A DNA stretch of 64,000 bases, from the NCBI RefSeq assembly GCF_024166365.1, contig NC_064819.1, forward strand, positions 205,865,293 to 205,929,292. The letters are read 5' to 3'. This DNA is from Elephas maximus indicus (lineage: Eukaryota; Chordata; Mammalia; Proboscidea; Elephantidae). How positions within the stretch are numbered: the first letter of the stretch is position 1; the number at the start of each line of letters is the position of its first letter. The notes beneath the pieces are model-generated. The model was not told where the DNA came from and did not search any database. It saw only the letters and a list, made by a program, of their open reading frames with translations. The translations under genes were made by a program, and so were the position numbers. Positions 48,503 through 60,471 of the stretch are shown here, piece after piece.

Positions 48503-48656
48503 AAACCCACTGCCGTCGAGTCGATTCCGACTCATAGCGACCCTATAGGACAGAGTAGAACTGCCCCGTAGTTTCCAAAGAGCACCTGGTGGATTTGAAC
48601 TGCCAACCTTTTGGTTAGCAGCCATAGCTCTTAACCACTATGCCACCAGGGTTCAT
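48503..48656 (-). mobile_element. AfroSINE with target duplication
   Basis: Plus strand AACCCACTGCCGTCGAGTCG to CCACCAGGGTTCA, flanked by TTAGTGCTTA at 48493-48502 and 48657-48666. Confidence 0.9.
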
Positions 48657-49025
48657 TTAGTGCTTAGGGTCTTAAAAACTTGCAAGCAGTCATCAAAGTC
48701 ACAACAGTTGGTCTCTATTCACTTGGAGCAACAGAGGAAGGAGAGTCAGGAATCGGAGGATATGGAATATGTGATTAATTGCCTCCATGAGCAACTGCCT
48801 CCTTTGCCATGAGACCAGAGGAACTGGAGGCTGCCTGGCTACCATTACTGAATATTTTGATCAAAGTTTCCACAGAAGAATCCTGATCCAAAGGGGCAAA
48901 ATGCAGAACAGAATTTCAAATATTCATGAACTCCAGACTTCGTACAGCTAGGGAGGGTGAACAAACCCCTGAAACTATTGCACTGAGATCATCTTAAAAC
49001 CCTAAACCAATACTATCCCCTAAAG

Positions 49026-51384
49026 AATCCGGAAAACAGAAATGCAAAAATTATTCTAAAAGCAGACTGGGGAAATTATCAAACAATATCATTAATATCA
49101 CAAGCAAGTAAAATTTTGCTGAAGATCATTCAAGAGTGATTGCAGCAGTACATCGACAGGGACCTGCCAAAAATTCAAGCTGGATTCAGAAGAGGATGTG
49201 GAACCAGTGATATCACTGCTGATGTCAGATGGATCCTGGCTGAAAGCAGAGAACGCCAGAAGGATGTTTGCTCGTGTTTTATTGACTATGCAAAGGCACT
49301 CGACTGTGTGGATCATAAATTATGGAAAACATTATGAAGAATGGGAATTCTAGAACACTTAATTGTACTCAGGAGGAACCTGTACATAGACCAAGAGGCA
49401 GTCGTTCGAACAAAGCCAGGGATTTACCACTGCATGGTTGGTGTGCCTCAGGGTTGAATCCTTTCACAATACTTATTCAATCAGTATGCTGAGCAAATAA
49501 TCCGAGAAGCTGGACTATATGAAGAATGTAGCATCAGGATTGGTGAAAGACTCATCAACAACCGCAATACACAGATTATACAACCCTGCTTGCTGAAAGT
49601 GAAGAGGATGTGAAGCACTTAGCAATGAAGATCAAAGACTGCAGCCTTCAGTATGGATTATACTTCAACATAATGAAAACAAAAAAATCCTACCTGATCT
49701 TCAACAAGGGCCCGAGGTTCATCAAATAGGGGAAAACACAGTCTTTTTAACAAAAGGTGCTGGCAAAACTGGATGTCCATCTGCAAAAAAATGAAACAGA
49801 ACCCATACCTCATACCATACACAAAAACAAATTCAAAATGGACCAAAGACTTAAATATAAAACCAAAAACTCTAAAGATCATAGATGAAAAAATAGGAGC
49901 AACCCTAGAGGCCCTAATACACAGCATTAACAGGATACAAACCATAACTAACAACACACAAACTCCAGTAGACAAGCTAGATAACTGGGATCTTCTAAAA
50001 ATTAAACACTTAGGCTCATCAAAAGACTTCACCAAAGGGAATGAGAAAATTTTGGGGCTATGGCAAATTCAACAAAGCTCTGGTCTCTAAAATCTGCGGG
50101 AAAATCCAATACCTCTACAACAAAAAGACGAATAATCCAATTAAAAAATGGGCAAAGGAAATGAACAGATACTTCACCAAAGAAGACATTCAAGCAGCTA
50201 ACAGGCACTTGAGGAAATGCTCTCGATCACTAGCCATTAGAGAAATGCAAATCAAAACCACAATGACATACCATCTCACCCGACATTACTGGCATGAATC
50301 ACAAAAACAGAAAATAAATGTTAACTGGATAAACAAACTATGGTACGTATACACAATGGAGTACTATACAATGATAAAGAACAATGATCCGTCTGCAAAG
50401 TATCTCACAACATGGATGAATCTGGAGGGCATTATGCTAAGTGAAATAAGTCAATCAGAAAAGGACAAATATTGTATAAGACCATTAGTGTAAAAACTCA
50501 TGAAAAGGTTTACACACAAAAAGAAACAATCTTTGATGGTTACGAGGGAGGGAAAGAGTGGGGTTGGAAAAACACTAAATAGACAGTAGATAAGTGGTAA
50601 CTTTAGTGACAGGTAAGACAACACACAATAATGGGGAAGCCAGTACAACTTGTACAAGGCAAGGTCATGTAAGCTCCATAAAAAGCTCCATAGACACATC
50701 CAAACTCCCTGAAGGACTGAATTACTGGGCTAAGGGCTGTGGGGACCATAAAAAAAAAAAAAAAAAAATTCCTGACAACTGGACCAATAAGCAACATCAT
50801 GATAAATGGAGAAAAGATCGATACCGTCAAGGATTTCTATTTACTTGGATCCACAATCAATACCCATGAAAACAGCAATCAGGAAATCAAATCAAACGAC
50901 ATATTGCATTGGGCAAACCTGCTGCAAGATCTCTTCAAAGTGTTAAAAAGCAAAGGTGCACCTAACCCGAGCCATGATATTTTCAATTGCCTCACAGGCA
51001 TGTGAAAGCTGGACGATAAATAAGGAAAACAAAAGAATTGATGCCTTTGGATTATGATGTTGACAAAGAATACTGAATATACTGTGTACAGCCAGAAAAA
51101 TGAACAGGTCTACCTGGGAAGAAATACAGCCAGAGCGCTCCTGGGAAGTGAGGATGGTGAGACTTGGTCTCACGTAATTTGGACATGTTATCAGAACATC
51201 ATGCTCGGTAGAGGGTTGGCGAAAAAGAGGAAGACCCTTGATGAGATGGAATCACACAGTGGCTGCAACAATGGGTTCAAACACAATGATCGTGAGGGTG
51301 GTGCAGAACCGGGCAGTGTTTCATTCTGTTGCGCATACAGTTGCTATGAGTCAGAACCAATTCGATGACACCTAACAACAACAA
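49026..51384 (+). mobile_element. 5'-truncated RTE LINE inside L1 3' UTR
   Basis: RT-domain peptides (IQAGFRRGCGTSDITADVRW, DYAKALDCVDH) are readable, but the YADD site region at about 49570 is destroyed. The 3' end is CACCTAACAACAACAA. It is flanked by TATCCCCTAAAG at 49014-49025 and 51385-51396. It is split at 49692-50763 by a younger L1. Confidence 0.88.
49692..50768 (+). mobile_element. Younger L1 fragment inside the RTE, 3' UTR cut short
   Basis: Encodes the L1 ORF2 C-terminus ([60 protein letters not shown]) with an internal deletion near 50290. The 3' UTR stops at GGGGACCAT and an A19 run follows at 50750-50768, instead of the roughly 0.7 kb of further 3' UTR seen in other copies. Confidence 0.82.
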
Positions 51385-51690
51385 TATCCCCTAAAGTCTT
51401 CTTAAAACTGAACAATACTTTAACTGGTAAAAAAAAAAAAAAAAAAATCTGCCTTGAGCATTATGCTCTTTTAAGAATTATCTATATGGGATCAAATTGA
51501 CAACAGCAACTTGAAAGATTAGACAGAAATCTTAGAAGCCAGTGAGTTTATGTTAATGGGGGAGGAACAACTCAGAAAAGGAGGGTGAGAATGGTTGCAC
51601 AACTCTAAGATGGTAATCAGTGTTACTGAATTGGTGTATGTTTTGCTGTGTATATTCTCGAACAACAATAAAATTTAGGAAACAAGAATG

Positions 51691-52055
51691 ACCCTTTGGG
51701 TTTGGGATGGGCCTGTAGTTTGAGCTGGGTAAGGATGGAAGTAGGGGCAGTGAGTGATGGACAACACAAAAAAAGGCAAATATATCAGCAATCCTACATG
51801 GAAGACCCAGTGTTCTCAAGTTTCTCATCCCTCCCCTTTTGCCCTAGCAGGTGAATGAATCCCGATGTTATAGCCTCCTCCCATTCCATATCAAGCAGAG
51901 GACATAATAAATAGGACCAGAATAGAAAAATTCCTTGAAACATGGGACTTGGAAGCAGCTACTGAAGCCTTTTTCAGGATGCACTAATAAAACAAAACTT
52001 ATCATTCACAAAGTACCTTCAGAATTTTTGCCCTTCTATAGTCTGCTTTTTTATA
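51691..52055. other. Intergenic, nothing recognised
   Basis: No gene or repeat supported. Confidence 0.4.
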
Positions 52056-52165
52056 GTCTGCTTCCATACAAAGATTTACAGCCTCAGAAACCCTGTGGGG
52101 CATTTCTACTCTGTTTTATAGGGTTGCTATGAGTTGGAATCCACTCAAAGACAGCTAGTCCCCCT
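52056..52165 (+). mobile_element. AfroSINE 3' half
   Basis: CTGCTTCCATACAAAGATTT to TGAGTTGGAATCCACTC. Confidence 0.75.
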
Positions 52166-52529
52166 CCCCCCATTATTTAAGTTTGCAGTTATCTTTTGGA
52201 GTATTCTAATTGTGAAGTAGCAAGAGAAATTCGTATAATAAACTGGAGAATTTGAGGAAAAAGTGATATTTAAAACTTAGTATTTAAAACAAACTTACAA
52301 GGTTTGTTCATAGTTGGGAATTAATGATAGTTAGCACTGAAAGTTACTTAACTTTCAGATTCGTATTCATCTATCTTTCACTGAGCGATTCTCCGGTATC
52401 TTATGTTCCTGTGCCTTATGACATCTTATGCCAGAAATTCCAAAAGTTTTATTCTTGAAATCCCTCTTCTGAGTGTGGGGTTTACATTTAACTTTACCTC
52501 AAGAATTTGGTCTTTGCATCTAGGTCAAT

Positions 52530-53262
52530 TGGCGTAACAAAATGTTTTAAGAAAATGTTCTATATTCCACTTTGGTGAGAGGTGTCTGGGGTCTTAAGTG
52601 CTAGCAAGTGGCCATCTAAGATGCATCAATCGGCCTCAACCCACCTAGAGCAAAGGAGAATGAAGAAAACCTAAGACACAGATAAATATGAGCCCACGAG
52701 ACAGAAAGGGGCACATAAACCAGAGACTCCATCAGCCTGAAACCAGAACTTGATGGTGTCCAGCTATCACCAGTCTCTGCCCTGACAGGGAACACAACAG
52801 AGAATCCCTGATGGAGCAGGAGAACAGTGGGATGCAGATCTTAAATTTTCATAAAAACACAGGCTTAATGGTCTGAGACCGGAGGGACCCTGACAGTCAT
52901 GGACCCCAGACCCTTTGATAGCCCAAGATTGGAACCATTCCTGAAACCAACTCTATGGAGAGGGATTGACCTGGACTATGAGACAGACAATGATGCTGGT
53001 GAGGAGTTAACATCGTGGCTCAAGTGGACACATGAGACTATGTGGGTGACTCCTGTCTGGTGGCGAGATGAGAAGTAAAAGGGGGCAGGAGCTGGTTGAA
53101 TGGACACAAGGAATACAGGGTGGAAAAGAGGAATATGCTGTCTCACTAAGGGGAGAGCAGCTGGGAGTGCACTGCAGGGTGTGTATGGCTTTTTGTATGA
53201 GAGACTGACTTGATCTGTAAACTTTCACCTAAAGCACAATAATCAAAAAAAAAAAAAAAACA
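52530..53262 (+). mobile_element. L1 3' UTR fragment (older subtype)
   Basis: Collinear with the 38 kb copy (ACTTTGGTGAGAGGTGTCTG, CATCTAAGATGCATCAATCG, CAAAGGAGAATGAAGAAAAC), ending AAAGCACAATAATC and A16. Diverged enough to be a different subfamily. Confidence 0.8.
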
Positions 53263-53282
53263 GTAACTTGGTCTTTGTCCTG

Positions 53283-53900
53283 TGTTCCTAAGAAAACCTC
53301 CGAAACCTTGGAATTTTCCCAGCCATTGAAGTGTCTCTTGAGGCCTCCAGACCACACCTGAGTTTATGCTAATGAGGTGCCTAGCTGATGTCGTGATTAC
53401 CAGCAGATTATCATGCAATGCGGCCCCAGTAAAGACTCTGGACAGAGAAGCTCTTTGGAAGGGTAGCCTGTTGGGGCATGAAAGCTCTGAGTTGGGAACC
53501 CAGACCTCACCCTGTCAGTCTCATTTGTATCCTTTCTCCTATTTAAAAAAAAAAAGTCATCATTTTAGCACTTTGCATGAGTTCTGTGAGTCATTCTAAC
53601 AAAGTATCAAACTCAAGGGAGTAGTGCGAGCCAGCAGATCAGAAGTGGAGGCCTGGGGATCCTGAGCTGGTATCTTGTGTGGGTAGAAGGAAATCGCGAT
53701 TTTGTAGTTAGCGGGTTGGAAGTGAGGGGGAGCCTGGGGATCCCCAAATTTATAGCCGGCAGACCAGAAACGGTGTCAGTGGCCACTCCCAAGCTTGCAG
53801 TGGTGTGGGGCCTTTGGTAGATTTGGCAGTCTGGAAGACTGTAGCCCTTGTGAGGTCTAACTCCTGGTGGTTAGAATCAGAGAAAAAAGTATTCCATGTG
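53283..53900 (+). mobile_element. LTR-like relic (ERV, family uncertain)
   Basis: GAGTTCTGTGAGTCATTCTA, ACAAAGTATCAAACTCAAGG, GAGTAGTGCGAGCC and AATTTATAGCCGGCAGACCA have the style of ERV LTR 3' regions. No open reading frames of viral type. Confidence 0.4.
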
Positions 53901-54302
53901 CAGTTGTTACCAGAACACAGTGGAAGAGAACTGTTATTAGATTGCATAGATTTGATCCTCACATTTGGTGTCACAGAAGTGAAAAGTGGAACTGATTTTT
54001 CCACAGTGAGGTAGTAGTCATATTCCTTGATGAATTTTTAAGTAGATTCATTACTGGGACGGTCTGAGGTATCAGAATAGATTTTCCAAGACTTGTGTTT
54101 AACGCTTTAACCTCTGAAACTTTAAGAAAATTTTTATTAATCACACATTTTCAACCAATCCTTTTCTGAGTCAGGATTAACACTGTGTTTCTATGTAGTG
54201 CTGCCATACAGTGATGCTCCTGGGTATTACTTAGCCAGGCACGACTGAGTTTTCTTTTCAGCCCATTATACCATTTTTCATTATGGTTCTGCTCTTTCTC
54301 CT

Positions 54303-54475
54303 TAGGAGTCCAGAGTGGCACAGTTAAGTGTTAGACTAGTCAAAAGGTTCAAACTCACCCACCCAGAGGCACCTCCAAAGACAGCTCTAGCGATCTGCTT
54401 AAGAAAGGCCAGAGCCTTGAAAACCTTATACAGTTATTCTCTGCACATGTGTGGCCATGAATCGATCTGTTCATT
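54303..54475 (+). mobile_element. AfroSINE (older subtype)
   Basis: TTAGGAGTCCAGAGTGGCAC, CACCCACCCAGAGGCACCTC, CGATCTGCTTAAGAAAGG; diverged. Confidence 0.7.
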
Positions 54476-57400
54476 TCTAGTGTTAAGAGAGTATAGAACT
54501 GACAGTTTTTAAGACTACCAGAAAATTATATATATACATTTTTTTTTTTTAATGACAGACAACATAACATGTACCTAAAGAAACAGTTTCTTAAATTTGG
54601 ATATTTCCCAATCAGTGTTTAGAAGAGAGGGGTATGTCTCAACATCATATAAATGATGTGCTGACATTTAAAGACAGGCTTATACATCCTGAATGAATTA
54701 GACGGTCAGGTAGGGGAGAACCAGTGCACACATTTAATCTTTAGAAGTACCAGGCAGTTACTACGGGAAACCGTGTCATGCATATTCCTGATTATTTCTA
54801 GCCTAACTCACTCGAAAAAGGGTAAGGCCTACAGATATACAGACATCCCTAACAGTTACATTGTCATTTCTTCCTAAACACTTATCTCCCCACACTGCGA
54901 CTGGAGTTCTGTATCTAAAAGCTGGGATTCCAGAAATCTTAGAGCTGTAGAATTAAGTCCTCCTCCTGAGCCTGTTTGGAAAGGACAAATATCATACATG
55001 TTTAAGTTTGGAAGATGGTATCAACGGAAACAAAACAGACTTTGAAAAGCAGTCTATTACCGCAATACCACAACGTATTTTACAATAAATCATTGTGTTC
55101 TTTTCCTTTCAAATAAAAAACTATCAGTTTTCCACTCCAGTTCTATTTTCCAATTGAATTTAAAAGTTCAAATTAAATCTTAAAAATAAATGGTCATTTC
55201 CCACAGCTGGAAAATTCCCTCACTGCAGTACTTGAACTTTTCTAGAGCACTCAGAATATGGACTTCTCAGTTCATGTTAAGTAAAAATGACTCCACCTAT
55301 TTCTGCAACTCATTTTGATAACTGTATATTGGCATTAACTGTTGTTAACTTTTGTACTTTATTATATTCTTATGCATGAGTGTGGTGATGGTATGTGACT
55401 TTAAAAAGATCAACTGTATTTACATATCCCCATGGCATCCTTACAAGTACTCTGGAAGCTTTTAGGAAAAAAAGTGTTGAGTTTTTCCTTTCTAGTACAA
55501 ATAAGAGGAAACGGAACTATCTTCCACAGTTGAAGGAGGACTAAAGTTGTAAGGAAACCACTCTTCTGGAGAGTCATATTCTTTATTGTGGCTCTTTGGG
55601 TTCCTTGAAATTCGCAACTACTTCAATAGTTTCAAGTTACCATTGCCAATCACACAGTTCATGCTCTGAGTGCCAATCTTTTCACATCACCTAATTGTAA
55701 GGTATACCATCATCTGTTCTTCTTAAAGGGAGGTCTCATTTTTATTGAGTCAGCAAGATGGGGGGGCCCCAAGAGATTAAGAAAAATCCAATTTTGATTG
55801 AGGAGAGAATAACAGCACTTAAGCCCACTTGTTCAACTCTTTTCTACCGGCAAGAATCAAGATTACCCTCATTTTAAAACTGCTGCAAAACTGTTCACTG
55901 ATGTAAAAATAAAACACCTAAAAATGTTCATAGCAATAATCATTTAGACACTTCATATGCATTATTTGACTCTCTTTTCCAGTAATGGTAGTGAAGTACC
56001 GTCCTATACTAACCATGGAACCTTTTTTTAAAGGCTATGGTACTGTGGTAACAATATAACTTTCCAGTTTTTTCTTCTCGGTTGCCGTCAAGTTGATTGC
56101 TACTCATGCCAACCCCGTGTTTCAGAGAATTGTGTTCCATGGGGTTTTCAATGTCTGTGACCTTTCAGATGTAGACTGTCAGACTTTCAAGGTGCCCCTG
56201 GGTGGATTCATGGTTTTGGTTAGTAGCCATGCACTGAACCGTATGTGCCACTCAGGGACTTCATAAAGAAACTAGCACCTCTAATTAAAAATACAACTTT
56301 GGCCTCGTTAGGATAACTGATATACGCTAAATCATCATTTTGGAATCCACTCACAAATCAACACTATACCAAAGGCTTTGGAGTTAGACAATGAAATACA
56401 ACTAATTTCCATACATTCATGAACCCTAAAAAGTTCAAGTGCACTAACAAACCATATTTAAAACAGGCTCCTAAAATTTTAATGTTTACCTCAACAACAT
56501 GAACGATCAGATTTAACACCCATAATTTCACCTATGTGAGAACCCTAACGGTATGTGACAGGTACTTCTCTATATAAAATACTCATTTTCTTTTTATATA
56601 ACTTTGTCAAGGCATGTTCTCGGAGACTTGAGTCTAGCCAAATACAAACCCGTAACAAGAAAGTTTATTTCACTTGCCTCACCTATTTAGCAACTTCATC
56701 GATTCAGAGGAGTCTCTGTACTCTTCCTGGATGTCAAAGGACACTGAAACTTAAGGTACATCACAAAGGAATTCAATTTGAAACCTCTGAACGGTAAGCT
56801 TGTAGAAGAAAAAACAAAAATAACTGCGTATACCCTTAAAAAGGTCAAATAAACGCCCCTAATACAAGAGCACACTCTGATGTAGGAAACATTTATAAAT
56901 AGCGTTGATCGCCCAGTACAGTTCAGCTACCAAAGGTTTTCACGCCCTTTTATGCATACATATACACAGAGAGAGTTCTTATTTCTCCAATGAAGTTTTC
57001 ATTAAAGGGGTAATTTGTATGAGTTAAAATTTGTCAATTTGTCTTAGCACATAAATTTCTGTGAAAATGTTTTGTTTAAAGTTGAGGAATAGTCCACTTA
57101 TTTGAAATACCTTAAAAGGGCATGGTAAGAATTACAGCAGATCTTACTCAATGTGAATAAAGACTAATGATGGACAGCTTTTAAAAATTATTAATTGGCT
57201 ATATTTAAAAAGGAAAAGCAGCAATGATTCTCCATCCTTATACCATGGCTGCAAAGTTCCCTATTTTAGCAGAGGAACAGGAGAGCTGGGCTAGAAACCT
57301 GCAATTTCTGTATTGTTTAATAACAGCAGAGGCTCATCAACTGTAAAAAATTTCCCATTTTCCCAGGGGAAGAAAGAGCAAACACTGAAGAGGGGTTCAA

Positions 57401-57559
57401 GGAATTTTATGAATAATTTTTCAATCCCCAAAAAAGCCACAACATGCCAGTAATTTCCCCATGAGTTGATATTCTGAAATCTAAAAATAGGCCATACAAA
57501 CTCATTATACAGGACAGACACAGGATAGTCTCAAAATTATGTAAATAAACAACAGCTGT
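54476..57559. other. Repeat-poor stretch downstream of BCLAF1
   Basis: No coding region recognised. One AfroSINE (56077-56262) and minus-strand AATAAA signals at 56663 and 55582. This may be an extended BCLAF1 3' UTR or conserved non-coding sequence. Confidence 0.45.
56077..56262 (-). mobile_element. AfroSINE (older subtype)
   Basis: GGTTGCCGTCAAGTTGATTG, GACCTTTCAGATGTAGACTG, TGTGCCACTCAGGGACTT on the plus strand. Confidence 0.82.
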
Positions 57560-60090
57560 TATCACTTAAGACATTTTTATTGGCATATGACAATTTACAA
57601 GGGTCCCTCTTCCATTATACATCACACTGAGTGGTTTAGCCATCTACATTAATTTTTCTCAAATTGTAATTCCCAATACTGATATTAACTGTGACAAAAG
57701 AGAGTCAAGAGTAACTCCTTGAAGTAGACTGCGAATGGAAAAACATATTTTTGCTTTTTATTTTCCTAGGACGTTGGAAGGTATACACGCCTAAGAACTG
57801 AGTCATGGCCGCCTTCAACAGCTTTCTTAATCCTGTCTGGATATATCCTTTGGTTCATTTGTTATTTCCCTTCTCTAGGCAAAAGTCTGTCTGTCAATGC
57901 AGGTAACAGAGTATTTCCTGGCACTTATAAAGAGATAACATCCTTAAACAAGAGGAACCATTCAACTTTTAACATATCATTAAGTGTGAAGTTAAACTGT
58001 GATTAAAAAAAAACACACACACAGGCCACCTTCTGTACATTGGCTCTGGAAAGGTTAACAGCAACATCCAGAAGGGCGTTCAACTGCAGAGTTCTCACAA
58101 CCATTCTGTCCTGCTATATTCTCAATTTTAAATGTCTGAGAGAGTAGAAGTAACCAAATCATGTTACATTTAAAGCCACGGTTTTGTACTTAAAATATAG
58201 CCTGCACATAGGACTTGGGTAACTTTATTCTCACTTCCTATTAAATCATTTCTCAGTAAATGCACTTTTTCCTGTTGCCTGAAGTGGAAAAGCAAAACAG
58301 TGTATTTATAGTCATGCACAGAGATTATCTAACCACATAGTGACTGTAAAAATAAAATCTAAATTTATTTGCACAAAATGAGTCAAAAATTTTCCTGTGT
58401 TGAGGATCAAACTTATGTTGCCTTAAAATGTACGTAAGTACTGTCCTGAATAGAAGAATATTAGTTATTTCCCGACTAATGCAATACACATTCTTGGAAG
58501 GTATTTCCACCGCTTTGGCAATTTCAGAATATATTCAGAATGGCAAAATTAATAGGTGAAATCATGTAAGTGTAAGGATCTTAGGGCCATAAACATCACA
58601 TACGCTGGGTTTTGTTTTCCCTCAGTAACTTTTAAACGCTCCTGCTGGAATCAAGGTGCTAGAAGCACTGCAAATGACCTAACGTGAGGATAAGGAGTCA
58701 TATATTTATCTTTAAAAGTTTACATTAACAGAGTTAGCACGTCTTTTAATGTTAACAGACTAATTCAGATGCTGAATTAGCAAGTGAAATTTGAGTTCTC
58801 TTACAAATGCTCCTAAAGCAGACAAACATTAAAATTTATTATTTCAGACTTTCAGAGCAACCAACGTAAATATTAAAGGTAATTCACATTTGAAAGATTA
58901 TCTACCTGAAGAACAGAACACTTGGGGGGGGGGGAAGGGATTTTACAAAAACAAAAACCAAGTTAGAGCAATGCTGCAACAAGCTTCCTGTCAGAACTTT
59001 TTATTGATGACATTTGAAAAACAAGTTACTTAAAATACTAAAGGACAATAAGTTGTGTTTCAGTAACTTTTCTTACAGTTAGACTACAAACCAATGTTTC
59101 AGCTATTTGAAAGTCCAAATACACAGGTAAGATATGAAATCAGATACATCGTTATGACGTATCAAATTATTCTGCAGGATATTCCTCCTTCATACCAACA
59201 AGATTACAAATTTTGTTGTTTTGGTTTTGTTACTACTAAGACATTCGGTGGGAATGGGATTTTTATTTGCAATATCACTGCAAGCCAGTTTCCTCTCTCA
59301 AAGAATAGCTGGTATCTAAGACCACGACTCAAACTTTCAAGAATGGTTTAAGAGAACACTGAATTTTGAACCCAAATAGGAGGAAAGACTCCTAAGAACG
59401 TTTATAGGTCACTACTTGCTTTCAGTAAAAAAAAAAAAAAAAAACCCTCAAACTTTTCAATCTGTTAATAACTTGTACCTTTTAGTTATTGACAAAGCTG
59501 TTTTCTCTTCTTCCTAAACACTTGAAATGTTAAGCTAGCTTCGTTTATCAATGTAACAACTTGTTTTGTGGTACACTTCAAAAATTAGTCACCCTATGGT
59601 GTAGTGTGTTCAAATTAAGAAAAATGTTAAACAAATATATACAGATAAAATAATTAGTGTGGTCTCTGTAAGCGATTTCTGTTCAGAGATTTATTTGTAT
59701 ATAGAGCTAAAGTTTACTTCAGAATAAAACATTAACAAACAGGGAAGAAAGAGAATCAGAACTTTCACAGAGCTGTACTTGACCGTATCTTATAGACAAA
59801 GCAGAATTACAATGCATGTAACAAAAACAGCCCAAGTTTTTTTTTTAAGTGATAGTTACAAATATGGTACGTAACAATTTTCTACTTTATTTCAGTACAA
59901 TCTTCAACATACAGTCTACTATTCAAGATATTTAAAGACTTAAAACAAAGTATCTATAGACTACTTGCAAACAGTAAAATTTAAGTGAAATGCTTACATT
60001 CTTATTTGAAAACAAACAAAAAAATCAGGTTTAAAAAACAAAATGGTGGGTGCAAGTTCTGTTCTCTGTTGTAATATTACTTCAGATTTA
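57560..60090 (-). other. BCLAF1: BCLAF1 3' UTR (predicted)
   Basis: The sequence is AT-rich and almost free of interspersed repeats for over 2.5 kb below the stop codon, unlike every other stretch of this length in the window. It holds AATAAA signals on the minus strand at 59690-59695, 59000-59005 and 57576-57581. I take the last as the main end. Extension to another AATAAA at 55582-55587 would give about 4.5 kb. Short poly-G and poly-A runs (58924, 59429) are present. Confidence 0.6.
57576..57581 (-). promoter_or_regulatory. Candidate distal poly(A) signal of BCLAF1
   Basis: The minus strand reads GCCAATAAAAATG, and a T/G-rich stretch (GCTGTTGTTTATTT) lies about 25-40 nt further 3'. This is the usual cleavage-site arrangement. 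Confidence 0.45.
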
Positions 60091-60096
60091 CTATTC
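60091..60096 (-). CDS. BCLAF1: BCLAF1 final coding exon: one Glu codon plus stop
   Basis: A TTTGTTCTTTAG acceptor is followed directly by GAA TAG, adding Glu after the ...RKEEK of the previous exon and ending the protein as ...KEEKE. This is the known mammalian C-terminus, so a two-codon coding part in a long terminal exon is expected. The exon continues as 3' UTR. Confidence 0.88.
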   Translation of the reverse strand, partial: E

Positions 60097-60258
60097 CTAA
60101 AGAACAAAGAGAAAATGAAGATTAACAAAGTTGTAGATAATGAAAATGAACTTAATAATTACTGTTCTTAAAAATTAAATCATTAATTTAATTTGCCCTC
60201 CAAAACCATACTGAAGAAAATCTGTTCTTCAAGTTACTAACAAGTTGAGATTTTCTAC

Positions 60259-60471
60259 CTTTTCTTCTTTGCGTCTGTCCTTCTTTTCTTCATTGTTTTC
60301 CATGGTCTCTTCTTCATCTTCAACAATCCCATCCCCTTGGTATTTGTCATGAGTCCATTTCGGACTGCTACCTGATTTTTTGAAGTTAAAGCGCCCTCTG
60401 CCACGTTGAAAAGTACCACGACCTCTTCCTCTTTTGGCCCAATAATCCACACCATCATCTCTGTCATCATG
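60259..60471 (-). CDS. BCLAF1: BCLAF1 penultimate exon, C-terminal RG-rich region
   Basis: This 213-nt, phase 0-0 exon lies between TTTCTGTAG| and AAAG|GTAGAA. It encodes [20 protein letters not shown], then [20 protein letters not shown] and an acidic/basic tail ([21 protein letters not shown]). The RGRG motifs and the [10 protein letters not shown] block identify the C-terminus of BCLAF1, a nuclear Arg/Ser-rich protein related to THRAP3. BCLAF1 is known to bind BCL2-family proteins and to act in transcription and in mRNA splicing and export. THRAP3 shares parts of this tail, but the match is to BCLAF1 and the MTFR2 neighbour agrees. Nothing in the exon is broken. The rest of the gene lies beyond the right edge. 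Confidence 0.95.

Larger units (their letters stand above)
45541..51690 (+). mobile_element. Old L1 (ORF2 3' half and 3' UTR) split by six later insertions
   Basis: L1 pieces lie at 45541-45633, 46053-46128, 46627-46994, 47498-48502, 48657-49025 and 51397-51690. They are collinear when read together: ORF2-like peptides such as SLFNKGFWENWI, VKRQATNWESIFGKH and IELPYDPTISLLGIYSKE occur in order, then a 3' UTR ending in AACAATAAAATTT. The inserts are three LTRs, an AfroSINE and an RTE containing a younger L1. Frames are broken; no active protein. Confidence 0.82.
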
